A stretch of 64,000 bases of DNA from Massilia rhizosphaerae (GTDB lineage Bacteria > Pseudomonadota > Gammaproteobacteria > Burkholderiales > Burkholderiaceae_D). The notes beneath the pieces were generated by a model that saw nothing but the letters and a program-made list of their open reading frames with translations, did not search any database and was not told where the DNA came from. The stretch lies in contig NZ_JADKYX010000011.1 of NCBI RefSeq assembly GCF_016093545.1, positions 124,001-188,000 of the forward strand. The letters run 5' to 3'. Below are positions 33,778-42,969 of the stretch, one piece after another. The position numbers were made by a program, and so were the translations under genes. Position 1 is the stretch's first letter. Each line of letters starts with the position of its first letter.

Positions 33778-35376
33778 TCACTTTCCCGTGGCCGCCAGCA
33801 GGTGCGGCTCGTCGACGCCGGCGAGCTGGTTCAGGCGCATATAGGTGCGCGGACCGGCCAGGCCGTCCGCCTTGAGGTTCTGCTTCAGCTGGAAGGCGCG
33901 CAGCAGGCGGCGCGTCGGTTCGTCCAGGACCTGGCCGCGCGGCGGCGCCGCGTGCTTGCCGCCCAGCTCCGCCAGGCGGGCGGCGATCCAGTCGACGTCC
34001 GGTCCGCTGTCGCCGGGCCCGACCTGGTCGCGGAAACCGCGCGGCACCTTCCACAACGTCGTGTATTCGCCGTCGATGCGGGTCGCCAGCAGCGCGAGAT
34101 TCACGGTGTGGCGCCGGCCGTCGATGGTGAGCGTGGCGCTGTCGTCGTCCAGGCCGGTCAGCACGGCGTAGCCGACCCTGGCGCCGTCGTGCAGCGCGAC
34201 GATGGCCGGCCGGTCGAGCAGGCGCAGTTCGTACAGGCCGCCGCGGCCCTGGTAGCAGCGCAGGCCGAGGCGCGGCGCGCCGTCGCACGGCGCGGTGGCG
34301 GGCAGTTGCCGGCCCCACAGCGCGCCCAGTTCGCGCAGCGCGTCGTTCTGCGTGGACAGCGCCAGCGGTTTGGCCGTCGCGGCGGCCGCATGCGCCGGCG
34401 CGGCCGCCCGCGCCTTCACGGGCAGGGGCGCCGGCGTGTGCGGCACGGCCTGCCAGGCGGCCGCGCTGATGGCGGCACAAGCCAGCACGCTGCCGGCCAC
34501 GAGCGGCCAGCGCCGCGCCACGCGCGGCGCCGCGGCTGCTGCGGACCCGTCGCCGACGAAGACCTCGCGGGCCGCGCGGCGCAGGATCTTGGGCGTCACT
34601 TCGCGGCTGTTCTCGACGTAGGCGCCGAGCAGCGCGCGGTCGCACAACAGGTTGATCCGGCGCGGCACGCCGTCCGTCAGGCGGTGGATCAGCGGCGCCA
34701 GCGCGGCCGGCACCGGCGCCGCGCCCTGCTCGCCCGCGACGGCCAGCCGGTGCGCCACGTATGCGCCCGTCTCCGCGGCGGACAAGGGTCCCAGGTGGTA
34801 GCGGGCGATCACGCGCTGGGCCAGCTGCTCCAGCTCCGGCCGTGCGAGCATCGTGCGCAGTTCCGGCTGGCCGATGAGGATGATCTGCAGCAGCTTGCGC
34901 TCGCTCGTCTCGAGGTTCGTCAGCAGCCGCAACTGCTCCAGCACCTGGGCCGACAGGTTCTGCGCCTCGTCGATCACCAGCACGTTGTTATGGCTGCGCG
35001 CATGGCTTTCGAGCAGATAGGCGTTGATCGCATCGATGAAGGACTTCACCCCGGCTTTCGCGCCAGCCCCGGACGGGACGTCGATGCGGAATTCGTCGCA
35101 GATCGTCTGCAGCAGCTCTTCGACCGTCAGCTTGGGATTGAAGATATAGGCCAGGCGGCAGTCGTCCGGCACCTGCTCGATGAAGCAGCGGCACACGGTC
35201 GTCTTGCCGGCGCCGATCTCGCCGGTGAGCAGCACGAAGCCGCCGCCGCTGCCTATCCCGTACAGCAGGTGCGCGAGCGCCTCGCGGTGGCGTTCGCTCA
35301 TGAACAGGTAACGCGGGTCGGGCGCGATCGAGAACGGCGCCTGCTTCAGATGAAAGTAATTTGTGTACATACCCAA
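33778..35376 (-). CDS. exeA: ExeA/GspA-family AAA ATPase with peptidoglycan-binding domain
   Basis: 532 residues. An AAA+ domain with Walker A TGEIGAGKTT (51-60) and Walker B VLVIDEAQNL (~132-141), sensor region QIILIGQPELR, a transmembrane helix near 285-305, and a periplasmic part ending in a PG_binding_1-like domain (DEPTRRLLRAFQLKQNLKAD). ExeA uses ATP to help install the type II secretin through the cell wall. First large gene of an operon with gspB and mobB; two small unknown genes precede it. Confidence 0.93.
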   Translation of the reverse strand: MGMYTNYFHLKQAPFSIAPDPRYLFMSERHREALAHLLYGIGSGGGFVLLTGEIGAGKTTVCRCFIEQVPDDCRLAYIFNPKLTVEELLQTICDEFRIDVPSGAGAKAGVKSFIDAINAYLLESHARSHNNVLVIDEAQNLSAQVLEQLRLLTNLETSERKLLQIILIGQPELRTMLARPELEQLAQRVIARYHLGPLSAAETGAYVAHRLAVAGEQGAAPVPAALAPLIHRLTDGVPRRINLLCDRALLGAYVENSREVTPKILRRAAREVFVGDGSAAAAAPRVARRWPLVAGSVLACAAISAAAWQAVPHTPAPLPVKARAAAPAHAAAATAKPLALSTQNDALRELGALWGRQLPATAPCDGAPRLGLRCYQGRGGLYELRLLDRPAIVALHDGARVGYAVLTGLDDDSATLTIDGRRHTVNLALLATRIDGEYTTLWKVPRGFRDQVGPGDSGPDVDWIAARLAELGGKHAAPPRGQVLDEPTRRLLRAFQLKQNLKADGLAGPRTYMRLNQLAGVDEPHLLAATGK

Positions 35377-35379
35377 GGC

Positions 35380-35865
35380 TTACCGGCGCGGCGGCAGCGG
35401 TTTGAACTTCGCGCAGTATATTTTGCTTTTGGCATTGTAGTAAGCGATCGTGCTGCCGGGGATGGATACGCGCAAAGGGTAAGGCGACGTGTCGGCCGCC
35501 AGGTGGCGCACGCCGGCCGCCTTGCGGATGTCCTGTTCCAGTTCGTCCGGCGGCACTTCCGCGACGGCGCCCACGAACACCCATTCGCTCGTGTCGTCGC
35601 TGACCATGACTTCCGTCACGGGCGCGCCCCACAGGGTCGTCTCGCCCGTGCGGAACCAGTACGCGCCGCCTTCGTGCTTGTAGGCGGGGCCGAAATGGGT
35701 CTGGAGCCAGGAATAGAAATACGCGTTGTCGAGATGGTCGTGACACAGCAGCGCCGCGCCGATGACGGGGGCGAACGTGGACGGCTGCTTGTCCTGCGTC
35801 TGTCCGTGCGCCGTCCCCGCGAACACGACCGCCAGCAGCATCGCCCAGCGGCGCAACGCGGTCAC
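35380..35865 (-). CDS. Secreted hypothetical protein upstream of exeA
   Basis: 161 residues from GTG 35865, which overlaps the previous stop by four bases (GTGA). Signal peptide (RRWAMLLAVVFAGTAHGQTQ). The mature part has two Cys (LLCHDHL and IYCAKF) and no family I recognise. It ends three bases before the exeA start, so it belongs to the exeA operon and may act with the envelope complex. Alternative start ATG 35841. Confidence 0.65.
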   Translation of the reverse strand: MTALRRWAMLLAVVFAGTAHGQTQDKQPSTFAPVIGAALLCHDHLDNAYFYSWLQTHFGPAYKHEGGAYWFRTGETTLWGAPVTEVMVSDDTSEWVFVGAVAEVPPDELEQDIRKAAGVRHLAADTSPYPLRVSIPGSTIAYYNAKSKIYCAKFKPLPPRR

Positions 35866-36050
35866 AGCTTGGACAGCCAGGCGCGGTTGGCGGCGATCTT
35901 CGCCTTCACCGAGGCCGGCAGCGCTTCGTAACAGCCCGGATGCTGCTTGAGCGCGTGCTCGCGCACTTCCTTTTCCAGGCCGTTGACGATGAATACATAA
36001 ACGGAGGCACCTTCCGCATTCTTGCGGGTCCCCATGTAGCGAATCACCAT
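35862..36050 (-). CDS. Small hypothetical protein, first gene of the exeA operon
   Basis: 62 residues from ATG 36050, with AAGGAG close upstream; a GTG six codons earlier is possible. Sequence VIRYMGTRKNAEGASVYVFI, then NGLEKEVREHALKQHPGCYE and a final ASVKAKIAANRAWLSKL. One Cys, basic, no signal peptide. Overlaps the next gene by four bases, so the two are translationally coupled. Function unknown. Confidence 0.55.
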   Translation of the reverse strand: MVIRYMGTRKNAEGASVYVFIVNGLEKEVREHALKQHPGCYEALPASVKAKIAANRAWLSKL

Positions 36051-36345
36051 GATCTCCTTGACGTGCACCCATTATGACATTCGGCCTCCGTTCCTACCAC
36101 GGCCGGGTCGCAGCCGTGCGTCGGGATGGGGTGCTCGTCAGGGCCGGCGGGCACCGTCGTTGCGCTCGAGCCACATTCGCGGGCGCCTTCGTGGACAAAC
36201 TGTCATGGTTTTCCGCGGCCGTCCATCCCCGGTTTTGCGCGGCCTGTCCCCCGTTTTCGCGCATTCGTCGAAAGGCGGCTGCGCCGGGCGCTGGCTTGTC
36301 GTATCGTCCAGACTCCCGACGCCGCCGCACGACCACGACACCACC

Positions 36346-37479
36346 ATGAACGACACCAGGAAACTCACCGTCCTCGCCGCCGCGCTCGCGGCCGGCGCCA
36401 TCGCCACGATGTCCGCCTCGTCCGCCCGGCCGCAGGATGCGCCCGCCGGCGCCGCCACCGAACAGCGTCCCGTCACGGCATTTTCCGCGATCGAGCTGGC
36501 GGGCCCCTACCACGTCGTCATCGACGCGCAGGCCAAGCCGGCGCTCGAATTGACGGGCGAACGCAAGCAGCTCGCCGAGGTCGAGACCGTCGTGCAGGGC
36601 GACACGCTCGTCGTGCGTCCCGTGCCTCGGCATGGCTTCTTCTTCAATTTCGGCAAGCGCCGCGAGACGGTCACCGTGCGCATCGGTGCCGGCGCCCTCA
36701 AGCGCCTGACGGTGGCCGGCAGCGGCGACGTCGACATCGACCACATCGACGGCGACCGCTTCACGCTGGCCGGCAACGGCCCCGGCGACATCCATGCGGG
36801 CGGCGCCGTGCGCCAGCTGACCGTCACGAGCAGCGGCAGCGGCGACCTGGACCTGCGTCGCCTGAAAGCGGCCGACGTCGATCTCGCGTTGAACGGCCCG
36901 GGCGACGTCCAACTGGCCGACGTCGGCAATGCCCTGGCCGTGCAGCAGGGCGGCTCCGGCGACCTGGTGGCGGACGGCCTGCGCACGGCCAAGGTGACGG
37001 CGCGCATGCGCGGTCCGGGGGACGTCAAGCTGTCCGGCACCAGCCGCGAGCTGGACCTGGAGATGTCGGGCTCGGGCGACTTCGAAGGCTGCGGCCTCAA
37101 GGTCGACGGCGGCGCGCGCTCCGTGCAGCGCGGGCCGGGCAATGCCTGCATCGCGGGCACGCTGCGCACATTCGACGGCGAAGTGGACGGCTCGGGCGAG
37201 CTGACCGTGCACGGCCTGCAGGCCGTGTCGGCGCGGCTGCGCATGAACGGTCCGGGCGACGTCCGCATCGACGGCAACGTGGCGCAGGTCGACGCGCAGC
37301 TCGCGGGATCGGGCAGCCTCGATGGCCGCGGCCTGACGGCGGGCCACGCGGACATCGTCGTGCACGGTCCCGGCACCGCGTCCGTGCACGTCGCCGGACC
37401 AGGCCGCGCGGACGCGCAGACCGCGGGCCGCGGCCAGCTGCTGTTCGTGGACCGCCGCGGTTCGCACATGTCGCGCTGA
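36346..37479 (+). CDS. DUF2807 (GIN-domain) repeat protein
   Basis: 377 residues with a signal peptide (MNDTRKLTVLAAALAAGAIA). After a short globular start (residues 40-115) the protein runs through twelve turns marked by GSGD/E/S and GPGD/N/T in strict alternation, at residues 125, 145, 164, 184, 203, 223, 242, 263, 282, 302, 321 and 341. The ~20-residue period fits the DUF2807 right-handed beta-helix. Likely a periplasmic or surface adhesive/structural protein. The small gene 15 bases downstream is probably co-transcribed. Nothing gene-like in the 295 bases upstream. Confidence 0.85.
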   Translation: MNDTRKLTVLAAALAAGAIATMSASSARPQDAPAGAATEQRPVTAFSAIELAGPYHVVIDAQAKPALELTGERKQLAEVETVVQGDTLVVRPVPRHGFFFNFGKRRETVTVRIGAGALKRLTVAGSGDVDIDHIDGDRFTLAGNGPGDIHAGGAVRQLTVTSSGSGDLDLRRLKAADVDLALNGPGDVQLADVGNALAVQQGGSGDLVADGLRTAKVTARMRGPGDVKLSGTSRELDLEMSGSGDFEGCGLKVDGGARSVQRGPGNACIAGTLRTFDGEVDGSGELTVHGLQAVSARLRMNGPGDVRIDGNVAQVDAQLAGSGSLDGRGLTAGHADIVVHGPGTASVHVAGPGRADAQTAGRGQLLFVDRRGSHMSR

Positions 37480-37494
37480 CACGGGAGCCGCATC

Positions 37495-37869
37495 ATGCCG
37501 TCCGTGTTCGCCCGCCTGAAACGCCGCTTCGCGCCGGCACTCGCTCCCGCCATCCGCGTGGACGCGGACGGCTTTTCCGCCTCGGACACGGTCGTGCCGT
37601 GGGACGACGTGAGCCGCGTGCTGGCCCATGCGGACGACGGCGGCCTGCGCATCGAAGTGCGCGCCGCGCATCTCGAGGACGCCGTCGTACTGGCCGAGAC
37701 GCAGCCCGGCTTCGACGCCTTCGTGCGCATGGCCGACCGGCACCTGACGTTCCCGCTCGCGTGGTGGGAAGGGCTGCCGCGCGCGCGCCGCGTGGTGCTG
37801 TTCGAGGCCGCGCTGCGCGAAGTCCCGCTTGCCGATCCGCGTCCCGCGGCGCGCACCGCCCACGGCTGA
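37495..37869 (+). CDS. Hypothetical protein, possibly PH-like
   Basis: 124 residues, basic N-terminus, no signal peptide. Segments such as IRVDADGFSASDTVVPWDDV then SRVLAHADDGGLRIEVRAAH look like a compact beta domain of the bacterial PH type, followed by a helix with WWEGLPRARRVVLFEAALRE. Follows the DUF2807 gene by 15 bases on the same strand. Function unknown. Confidence 0.6.
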   Translation: MPSVFARLKRRFAPALAPAIRVDADGFSASDTVVPWDDVSRVLAHADDGGLRIEVRAAHLEDAVVLAETQPGFDAFVRMADRHLTFPLAWWEGLPRARRVVLFEAALREVPLADPRPAARTAHG

Positions 37870-37925
37870 ACACGGGGTCCTTGTGCTAAGGTAGCGGCGC
37901 CGCCCACGACACGCCAAGGATCACC

Positions 37926-39869
37926 ATGACGTCATTTTCCGCGCGCCTCGCGTCGCTTTGCGGGGCACTGGCCTGCGCCGGTCTCGCGCTCGCGCAGCCG
38001 GCGCCGACGTATCCCGCCCTGCCCTCCGAGACCCCGGCCGAATACACGCCGCCCAACGCCGGCTTCAACTACGTCAAGCGCACGGTGATGATCCCGATGC
38101 GCGACGGCACGAAGCTCAACACCATCATCATCGTGCCGAAGGGCGCGCACGACGCCCCGATCCTCCTCACGCGCACGCCCTACGACGCGGCCAGCCTCGT
38201 GAACCACGCCGACAGTTCCGACCTGGAGACGATCCTGACGGGCTACGACAACGCGGCCGACGTCATCGCCGGGGAAGGCTATATCCGCGTCGTGCAGGAC
38301 GTGCGCGGCAAGTACGGCTCGGAAGGCGACTACGTGATGAACCGCCCGCTGCACGGTCCGCTGAACCCGACGCCCGTCGACCACTCGACCGACACCTGGG
38401 ACACGATCGAATGGCTGACGAAGAACGTGCCGGAGACGAACGGCCGCGTGGGCATCATCGGCATTTCCTACGACGGCTTCCTGCCGCTGATGGCGCTCGT
38501 GAATCCGCATCCGGCGCTGAAGGTCGCCGTGCCGATGAACCCGATGGTGGACGGCTGGACCGGCGACGACTGGTTCCACAACGGCGCCTTCCGGCAGATC
38601 AATATGTCGTACATCCTCGAACAGGTCGTCACGCGCGCCAACACGGCCAAGTGGCCCGTCACGAACTACGACGACTACGACATGTACATGCGGGCCGGTT
38701 CGGCGGGCGCGCTGGGCCGCGAACGGGGCCTGGAACAGAGCGGCTTCTGGAACAAGGTCGTCGCGCACCCGGCCTACGACGACTTCTGGCGCCTGCAGGC
38801 GGTGGACAAGATCCTCGCGCGCCAGGACGTCACGGTGCCGACCCTGCTCGTGCACAGCCTGTGGGACGCGGAAGACATCTACGGCGCCATCGCCGTGTGG
38901 AAGGCGATCAAGCCGCACGACGCGCACGGCCTGGTGTTCCTGTCGCTGGGCCCGTGGTCGCACGGCGGCGCCATCGGCGACGGCAGCACGCTCGGGTCCC
39001 TGAAGTTCGGCAGCGACACCGCGCTGTACTGGCGCCAGCAGGTGCTGAAACCGTTCCTCGCGCGCTACCTGAAGGGCGACGCATCCGTGCCCGCCATCCC
39101 CACCGTGACCGCGTTCGAGACGGGCACGAACACATGGCGCAACCTGGCCGCGTGGCCCAGCGGCTGCAACGCCGGGTGCGCCATCGAACCCGCGGTGCTG
39201 CGCCTGGCCGCCGGCCGGAAGGCGGTGCTGGGCGGCGCGGCCGACGCGAAAGGGTATGACGAATACGTGTCCGATCCCGCGAAACCCGTGCCGTTCCGCC
39301 AGCGCCCGATCCCGCCGTACGGCTACGACGAGACGAAAGGCCAGACGTGGCCGCGCTGGCTCGTCGACGACCAGCGCGAGGCGTCCGGCCGCACGGACGT
39401 GGCGACCTTCACGTCCGACGTGCTGACGGCGCCGGTGAAGATCAGCGGCGAGCCCGTCGCCCACCTCGTCGCCTCGACGAGCGGCACGGACGCCGACTGG
39501 GTCGTCAAGCTGATCGACGTGTACCCGGACCAGGTGGGATCGCAACCGGCCATGGGCGGCTACCAGCTGATGATCGCGGGCGACATCTTGCGCGGCCGCT
39601 ACCGCACGAGCCTGGCCACGCCGAAGCCGCTGGCGCCGAACAAGCCGCTTGACTACCGCTTCGGCCTGCCGACCGCGAACCACGTGTTCCTGCCCGGCCA
39701 CCGCATCATGGTGCAGGTGCAGTCGAGCTGGTTCCCGCTGTACGACCGCAATCCGCAGACCTTCGTGCCCAACATCTTCTTCGCCCAGCCGGAGGACTAC
39801 AAAAAGGCCACGCAGCGCATCTACCACAGCAGCTGGATCGAATTGCCGCTCGTCCGGGCCGCGCGCTGA
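37926..39869 (+). CDS. CocE/NonD-family serine hydrolase (X-Pro/alpha-amino ester hydrolase type)
   Basis: 647 residues with a signal peptide (SLCGALACAGLALAQPAP). Nucleophile motif GISYDG near residue 180, acid in LVHSLWDAEDIYG and His in WSHGG near 345, in the order of the S15/CocE alpha/beta-hydrolase with a helical cap. The C-terminal jelly-roll domain runs from about residue 500. Such periplasmic enzymes cut acyl esters or amides, including glutaryl and amino-acyl substrates. A short gap with AAGGATCACC precedes the ATG. Confidence 0.9.
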   Translation: MTSFSARLASLCGALACAGLALAQPAPTYPALPSETPAEYTPPNAGFNYVKRTVMIPMRDGTKLNTIIIVPKGAHDAPILLTRTPYDAASLVNHADSSDLETILTGYDNAADVIAGEGYIRVVQDVRGKYGSEGDYVMNRPLHGPLNPTPVDHSTDTWDTIEWLTKNVPETNGRVGIIGISYDGFLPLMALVNPHPALKVAVPMNPMVDGWTGDDWFHNGAFRQINMSYILEQVVTRANTAKWPVTNYDDYDMYMRAGSAGALGRERGLEQSGFWNKVVAHPAYDDFWRLQAVDKILARQDVTVPTLLVHSLWDAEDIYGAIAVWKAIKPHDAHGLVFLSLGPWSHGGAIGDGSTLGSLKFGSDTALYWRQQVLKPFLARYLKGDASVPAIPTVTAFETGTNTWRNLAAWPSGCNAGCAIEPAVLRLAAGRKAVLGGAADAKGYDEYVSDPAKPVPFRQRPIPPYGYDETKGQTWPRWLVDDQREASGRTDVATFTSDVLTAPVKISGEPVAHLVASTSGTDADWVVKLIDVYPDQVGSQPAMGGYQLMIAGDILRGRYRTSLATPKPLAPNKPLDYRFGLPTANHVFLPGHRIMVQVQSSWFPLYDRNPQTFVPNIFFAQPEDYKKATQRIYHSSWIELPLVRAAR

Positions 39870-40017
39870 CGGCGCGCGCGCGGAACCTGTAGAATCATAT
39901 TTTTTCGAAGAAATCCTCTCAGATACTTCGCTTTTTCAAGATTCGTCATTGCCCTATCCTTCGCCTTGACAACGGCCGGTCCGGCCGCGATTCTTGTTAT
40001 CGATGAGAGATACGACC

Positions 40018-40887
40018 ATGAAACGAATCCTGCTTTTCCTCGCCACCAACCTCGCCATCATGCTCGTGCTGGGCGTCACGGCGAGCCTGCTCGGGGTCGA
40101 CCGGTACCTGACGGCCAAGGGCCTGAATCTGTCCGCCCTGCTCGTCTTCGCCGGCCTGCTGGGCTTCGGCGGCGCTTTCATATCGCTGTGGCTATCGAAG
40201 CCGATCGCCAAATGGACGACCGGCGCGCGCGTGATCGAACAGCCGGCCAACCCCACCGAGCGCTGGCTGCTCGACACGGTCGCGAACCAGGCCCGCAAGG
40301 CCGGCATCCCGATGCCGGAAGTGGCCGTCTACGAAGGCGCGCCGAACGCGTTCGCGACGGGCGCGACGAAGAACGCTTCGCTCGTCGCCGTGTCGACGGG
40401 ACTGCTGCAGTCGATGACGCACGATGAAGTGGAAGCCGTGCTGGCGCACGAAGTGGCGCACGTGGCGAACGGCGACATGGTGACGCTCACGCTGATCCAG
40501 GGCGTGGTGAACACGTTCGTGATCTTCCTGGCGCGCGTCGTCGCGTATGCCGTCGACCAGTTCCTGCGCCGCGACGGCGAGGAACGCGGCCCCGGCATCG
40601 CGTTCACGATCACCTCGGTCGTGTGCGACCTGCTGTTCGGCCTCGTCGCGAGCGTCATCGTCGCCTGGTTCTCGCGCAAGCGCGAATACCGGGCCGACCG
40701 CGGCGCCGCGCAGATCATGGGCACGCCCCGTCCGATGATCGCCGCGCTCCGGCGCCTGGGCGGCATCGGCCATGCCGACCTGCCCAAGAGCCTGGCCGCA
40801 TCGGGCATCGCGGGCGGCGGCGTGCTGGCCCTGTTCAGCAGCCATCCCTCGTGCGAGGACCGCATCGCGGCCTTGCAGCGCGCATGA
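40018..40887 (+). CDS. htpX: Membrane protease HtpX
   Basis: 289 residues from ATG 40018 (MKRILLFLATNLAIMLVLGV). Two N-terminal transmembrane helices, the zinc site HEVAH at 144-148, further membrane segments near 160-210, and the third ligand in KREYRADRGAA. HtpX degrades misfolded inner-membrane proteins with FtsH. The last bases overlap the start of the next gene (ATGA), so the two are coupled. The upstream 150 bases are AT-rich; a heat-shock promoter is expected but not clear by eye. Confidence 0.95.
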   Translation: MKRILLFLATNLAIMLVLGVTASLLGVDRYLTAKGLNLSALLVFAGLLGFGGAFISLWLSKPIAKWTTGARVIEQPANPTERWLLDTVANQARKAGIPMPEVAVYEGAPNAFATGATKNASLVAVSTGLLQSMTHDEVEAVLAHEVAHVANGDMVTLTLIQGVVNTFVIFLARVVAYAVDQFLRRDGEERGPGIAFTITSVVCDLLFGLVASVIVAWFSRKREYRADRGAAQIMGTPRPMIAALRRLGGIGHADLPKSLAASGIAGGGVLALFSSHPSCEDRIAALQRA

Positions 40888-42014
40888 CGGACCGGCGCAC
40901 ACTCCGCTTCGCGGCGCCGGCGCTGTTCGCGCTGGCGCTGGCCGTCCTGCTGCAGCACTTCCTCGGCGCGCTGGCCTGGGCCGGCCTGCTCGCCGTCATC
41001 ACCTGGCCCGGGCACGTGCGCCTGCAGGCGCGCGGCTGGCCGCCGGCCGCCAGCGCGGCAATCCTCGTCGGCCTCCTGATCCTCGGTTTCGTGGCGCCGT
41101 CGCTGGTGCTCGTGAACACCCTCAGCGGCGAACTGGCCGGCGTCCAGCGCCTGCTCGCGCGCGCGAACGAGACGGGCCTGCCCGCCCCCGCGTGGCTCGC
41201 GCAGCTGCCGCTCGTGGCCGAACATGCGATCGAATGGTGGAACGAACACCTCGCGCAGCCCGGCGGCCTGAATCGCCTGGTCGGCAACGCGGCCGGCGAC
41301 TTCGCCCCGCACCTGACGGGCGCCGCGCGCCTGTGGGGCGGGGCGGTCCTCGCCAACGCCCTCTACCTGTTCCTCGCCCTGCTCACGCTGTTCGTGCTCT
41401 ACCTGCACGGCCCCGCCGCCATCCGCCACGTCGACAACGCGGGCCGGCGCCTGCTGCCGCGCCAATATCCGATGCTGCGCCGCGTGTTCCCGCTGTCCGT
41501 GCGCGGCACGGCGCTGGGACTCGTATCCGTCGCCATCCTCGAAGGCTGCGTGCTCGGCGTCGCCTACGCCATCGCGGGCGCGCCGGCGCCGGCGCTGCTG
41601 GCCGTGTTCACGGGCTACCTCGCTCTCGTGCCCGGCGGCGCGCCGCTGTCGTTCACGCTCGTCTCGCTGCTGCTGCTGGGCCAGGGCCATTCCGGCGCGG
41701 CGCTCGGCCTGTTCTGCTGGGGCGCGTTCGAGCTGTTCATGGTCGACAAATTCATCCGCCCGAAACTCATCGGCCGGCGCGTCAACCTGCCGTTCCTCGC
41801 CGTGCTGTTCGGCCTCCTCGGCGGCGTGTCGACGCTCGGCGTCATCGGCCTGTTCGTCGGGCCGTTCATGATGGCGATCCTGTTCGAATGGCTGCGCGGG
41901 GACGATGGCGACAATACCGCATCCAATACCAATTTTACGCAGATCACGGCACTCTCCGGCAGAGAGAACGAGACCAATCCGCCGGCCTCCGGGCGACGCG
42001 ACAATACCACTTAA
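40884..42014 (+). CDS. AI-2E-family (PerM/YdiK-like) transporter
   Basis: 376 residues from ATG 40884, overlapping the htpX stop; the longer open frame runs inside htpX and is ignored. About eight hydrophobic segments; the family end LVPGGAPLSFTLVSLLLLGQ and VDKFIRPKLIGRRVNLPFLA are present. Members export small signals or act as Na+/H+ antiporters. The last ~40 residues (after LRGDDGD) are polar, Asn/Thr-rich and not typical, with repeats of Asp-Asn-Thr. Confidence 0.88.
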   Translation: MTDRRTLRFAAPALFALALAVLLQHFLGALAWAGLLAVITWPGHVRLQARGWPPAASAAILVGLLILGFVAPSLVLVNTLSGELAGVQRLLARANETGLPAPAWLAQLPLVAEHAIEWWNEHLAQPGGLNRLVGNAAGDFAPHLTGAARLWGGAVLANALYLFLALLTLFVLYLHGPAAIRHVDNAGRRLLPRQYPMLRRVFPLSVRGTALGLVSVAILEGCVLGVAYAIAGAPAPALLAVFTGYLALVPGGAPLSFTLVSLLLLGQGHSGAALGLFCWGAFELFMVDKFIRPKLIGRRVNLPFLAVLFGLLGGVSTLGVIGLFVGPFMMAILFEWLRGDDGDNTASNTNFTQITALSGRENETNPPASGRRDNTT

Positions 42015-42021
42015 ATACCTG

Positions 42022-42050
42022 TTGACAAGCCTATCCGTGCTGCCTATAGT
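42022..42050 (+). promoter_or_regulatory. Near-consensus sigma-70 promoter of the nag operon
   Basis: TTGACA, 17-base spacer, TATAGT. Start of transcription expected near 42057, giving a short leader before ATG 42080. AATACC occurs at 42003, 42014, 41913 and 41925, the pairs in the same GCGACAATACC context, and may be operator halves for the GntR protein at 49566; this part is speculative. Confidence 0.85.
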
Positions 42051-42079
42051 GCCCTGACCTTTCCGGCACAGCATTCACC

Positions 42080-42958
42080 ATGATCGACTATCTCATCGGC
42101 GTCGACGGCGGCGGCACCGGCACCCGCGTGCGCATCGCACGGTGCGCGCCCGGCGGCGCCACCGAACTGGCGCAGGGCGCCAGCGGCCCATCCGGCCTGG
42201 GCCTCGGCATCGCCCGCGCCTGGACGGCCGTCCAGGACGCCGTCGCCCAGGGCTTCGCCGCCGCCGGCATCGCGCAACCACCTCTTGCGAGCATGGCCAT
42301 CGGCCTCGGCCTCGCCGGCGTGCACAACCGCCAGTGGGCGCAAGAATTCATGGACGCGGATCCCGGCTACGCCGCGCTGCGCCTCGAAACGGACGCGTTC
42401 ACGACCTTGATGGGCGCGCACGGCGGCCGGCCCGGCGCCATCGTCGCCATCGGCACGGGCAGCGTGGGCGAAGTGCTGCTGCCCGACGGCACCCGGCGCG
42501 AGGTCGGCGGCTGGGGCTTCCCCGCCGGCGACGAAGCGAGCGGCGGCTGGATCGGCCTCGCCGCCATCAACCACATCGAACAGGTGCTGGACGGGCGCCG
42601 GCCGGGGAGCGGCTTCGCCGCCGCCGTCATCGACGCCTGCGGCGGCAACCGCGCCGCCATCCAGGTCTGGCTCGGCCAGGCCACGCAAACGACGTACGCG
42701 TCGCTGGCGCCGCTCGTCCTGCAGCACGCGGACGACCCGGCCGCGCGCGCCATCCTGGCGAAGGCCGGCGAGGAAGCGGCCGCGATCGCCCGCGCGCTCG
42801 ACCCGGACGGCCACCTCCCGCTCGCCCTGTGCGGCGGCCTCGGCGCCGCGCTGCGCGACTGGCTCCCGGGCGCGCTCGCGGACCGCGCCCGCGCGCCCGA
42901 AGGCGATTCCGCGCGCGGCGCGCTGCGCATGATCGAGCTGCACCTGGCAGCGGCATGA
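42080..42958 (+). CDS. N-acetylglucosamine kinase-like ATPase (BadF/BadG family)
   Basis: 292 residues. The phosphate-1 motif IGVDGGGTGTRVRI opens the protein, followed by LGLAGVHNRQ and the nucleotide-binding VAIGTGSVGE, then GWGFPAGDEASGGWIG. In an operon with nagA and a SIS-domain deaminase this should phosphorylate GlcNAc (from transport or cell-wall recycling) to GlcNAc-6-P, the substrate of NagA. No PTS component is nearby, consistent with a kinase route. First gene of the operon. Confidence 0.9.
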   Translation: MIDYLIGVDGGGTGTRVRIARCAPGGATELAQGASGPSGLGLGIARAWTAVQDAVAQGFAAAGIAQPPLASMAIGLGLAGVHNRQWAQEFMDADPGYAALRLETDAFTTLMGAHGGRPGAIVAIGTGSVGEVLLPDGTRREVGGWGFPAGDEASGGWIGLAAINHIEQVLDGRRPGSGFAAAVIDACGGNRAAIQVWLGQATQTTYASLAPLVLQHADDPAARAILAKAGEEAAAIARALDPDGHLPLALCGGLGAALRDWLPGALADRARAPEGDSARGALRMIELHLAAA

Positions 42959-42969
42959 AAGGACTCCCC

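Noticed and set aside
39900..40017. Heat-shock promoter before htpX
   Set aside because: CCCTATCC resembles a -10 box but no CTTGAAA-like -35 lies at the right distance.
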